From Campylobacterales bacterium (GTDB taxonomy: Bacteria > Campylobacterota > Campylobacteria > Campylobacterales > Sulfurovaceae): a stretch of 5,271 bases of DNA. The notes beneath the pieces were generated by a model. It worked only from the letters and a program-made list of their open reading frames with translations. It was not told the origin of the DNA and did no database searches. Every line of letters starts with the position of its first letter. Position 1 is the first letter of the stretch. Positions 5,239 to 5,271 of the stretch are shown piece after piece. Where the stretch lies: positions 1-5,271 of the forward strand of contig JAFGWQ010000132.1 of the NCBI GenBank assembly GCA_016937075.1, read 5' to 3'. A program made the translations under genes and the position numbers.

Positions 5239-5271
5239 TTAAGCTCCTTTCTCTTCTGTGTCCCATGGTGC
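5239..5271 (-). CDS. nifD: Nitrogenase molybdenum-iron protein alpha chain NifD, C-terminal end only
   Basis: Reading into the window from its right edge in one frame gives APWDTEEKGA followed by TAA (5239-5241). The Ala-Pro-Trp step close to the stop is typical of NifD C-termini, and nifD regularly precedes nifK. Only ten codons are visible, so the call depends on this motif and on gene order. The stop is one base from the nifK ATG (TAA-T-ATG), and the nifK ribosome binding site lies within the last nifD codons. Confidence 0.8.
   Translation of the reverse strand, partial: APWDTEEKGA

Overview
The window carries the 3' edge of a molybdenum-nitrogenase operon next to unrelated genes and a repeat-rich, gene-free stretch. 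NifK is complete and nearly canonical, and the last codons of NifD can be read at the window edge, so the organism almost certainly fixes nitrogen. The AT-rich non-coding DNA, the AAGGAG-type ribosome binding sites, and the style of the NifK, NlpC/P60 and symporter proteins suggest a Campylobacterota (epsilonproteobacterial) diazotroph of the Sulfurimonas/Sulfuricurvum/Arcobacter kind. That placement is an inference from overall character; no marker gene in the window proves it.

Layout. Positions 1-489 hold no convincing gene. They contain a REP-like two-hairpin element (21-77), followed by several short palindromes that share flanking bases (GTAT-N-C-RTTCC ... GGAACG) but differ inside the stem. 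A small protein of unknown function follows (490-804, +). Another degenerate copy of the palindrome and a plausible promoter then lead into a secreted NlpC/P60 cysteine peptidase (956-1486, +). This converges on a 108-residue protein of unknown function (1507-1833, -), which has its own likely sigma70 promoter at 1930-1957. Next is a PutP-type sodium:solute symporter (2061-3464, -). It is preceded by an overlapping 24-codon reading frame that has the good ribosome binding site the symporter itself lacks, and by a near-consensus extended -10 promoter (3577-3605). A further copy of the palindrome lies just after the nifK stop. NifK (3690-5237, -) and the final 10 codons of nifD (5239-5271, -) close the window.

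How the parts work together. nifD and nifK are separated by one base and must be co-transcribed and probably translationally coupled, which fits the 1:1 subunit ratio of the alpha2beta2 MoFe protein. The symporter points the same way as nifK but has its own promoter, so the nif transcription unit probably ends around the palindrome at 3644-3662. The other genes have no visible functional link to nitrogen fixation. I see no clear new multi-gene system. The observations most worth following are the covarying hairpin family, the leader ORF coupled to the symporter, and the small unknown gene bracketed by two copies of the repeat.
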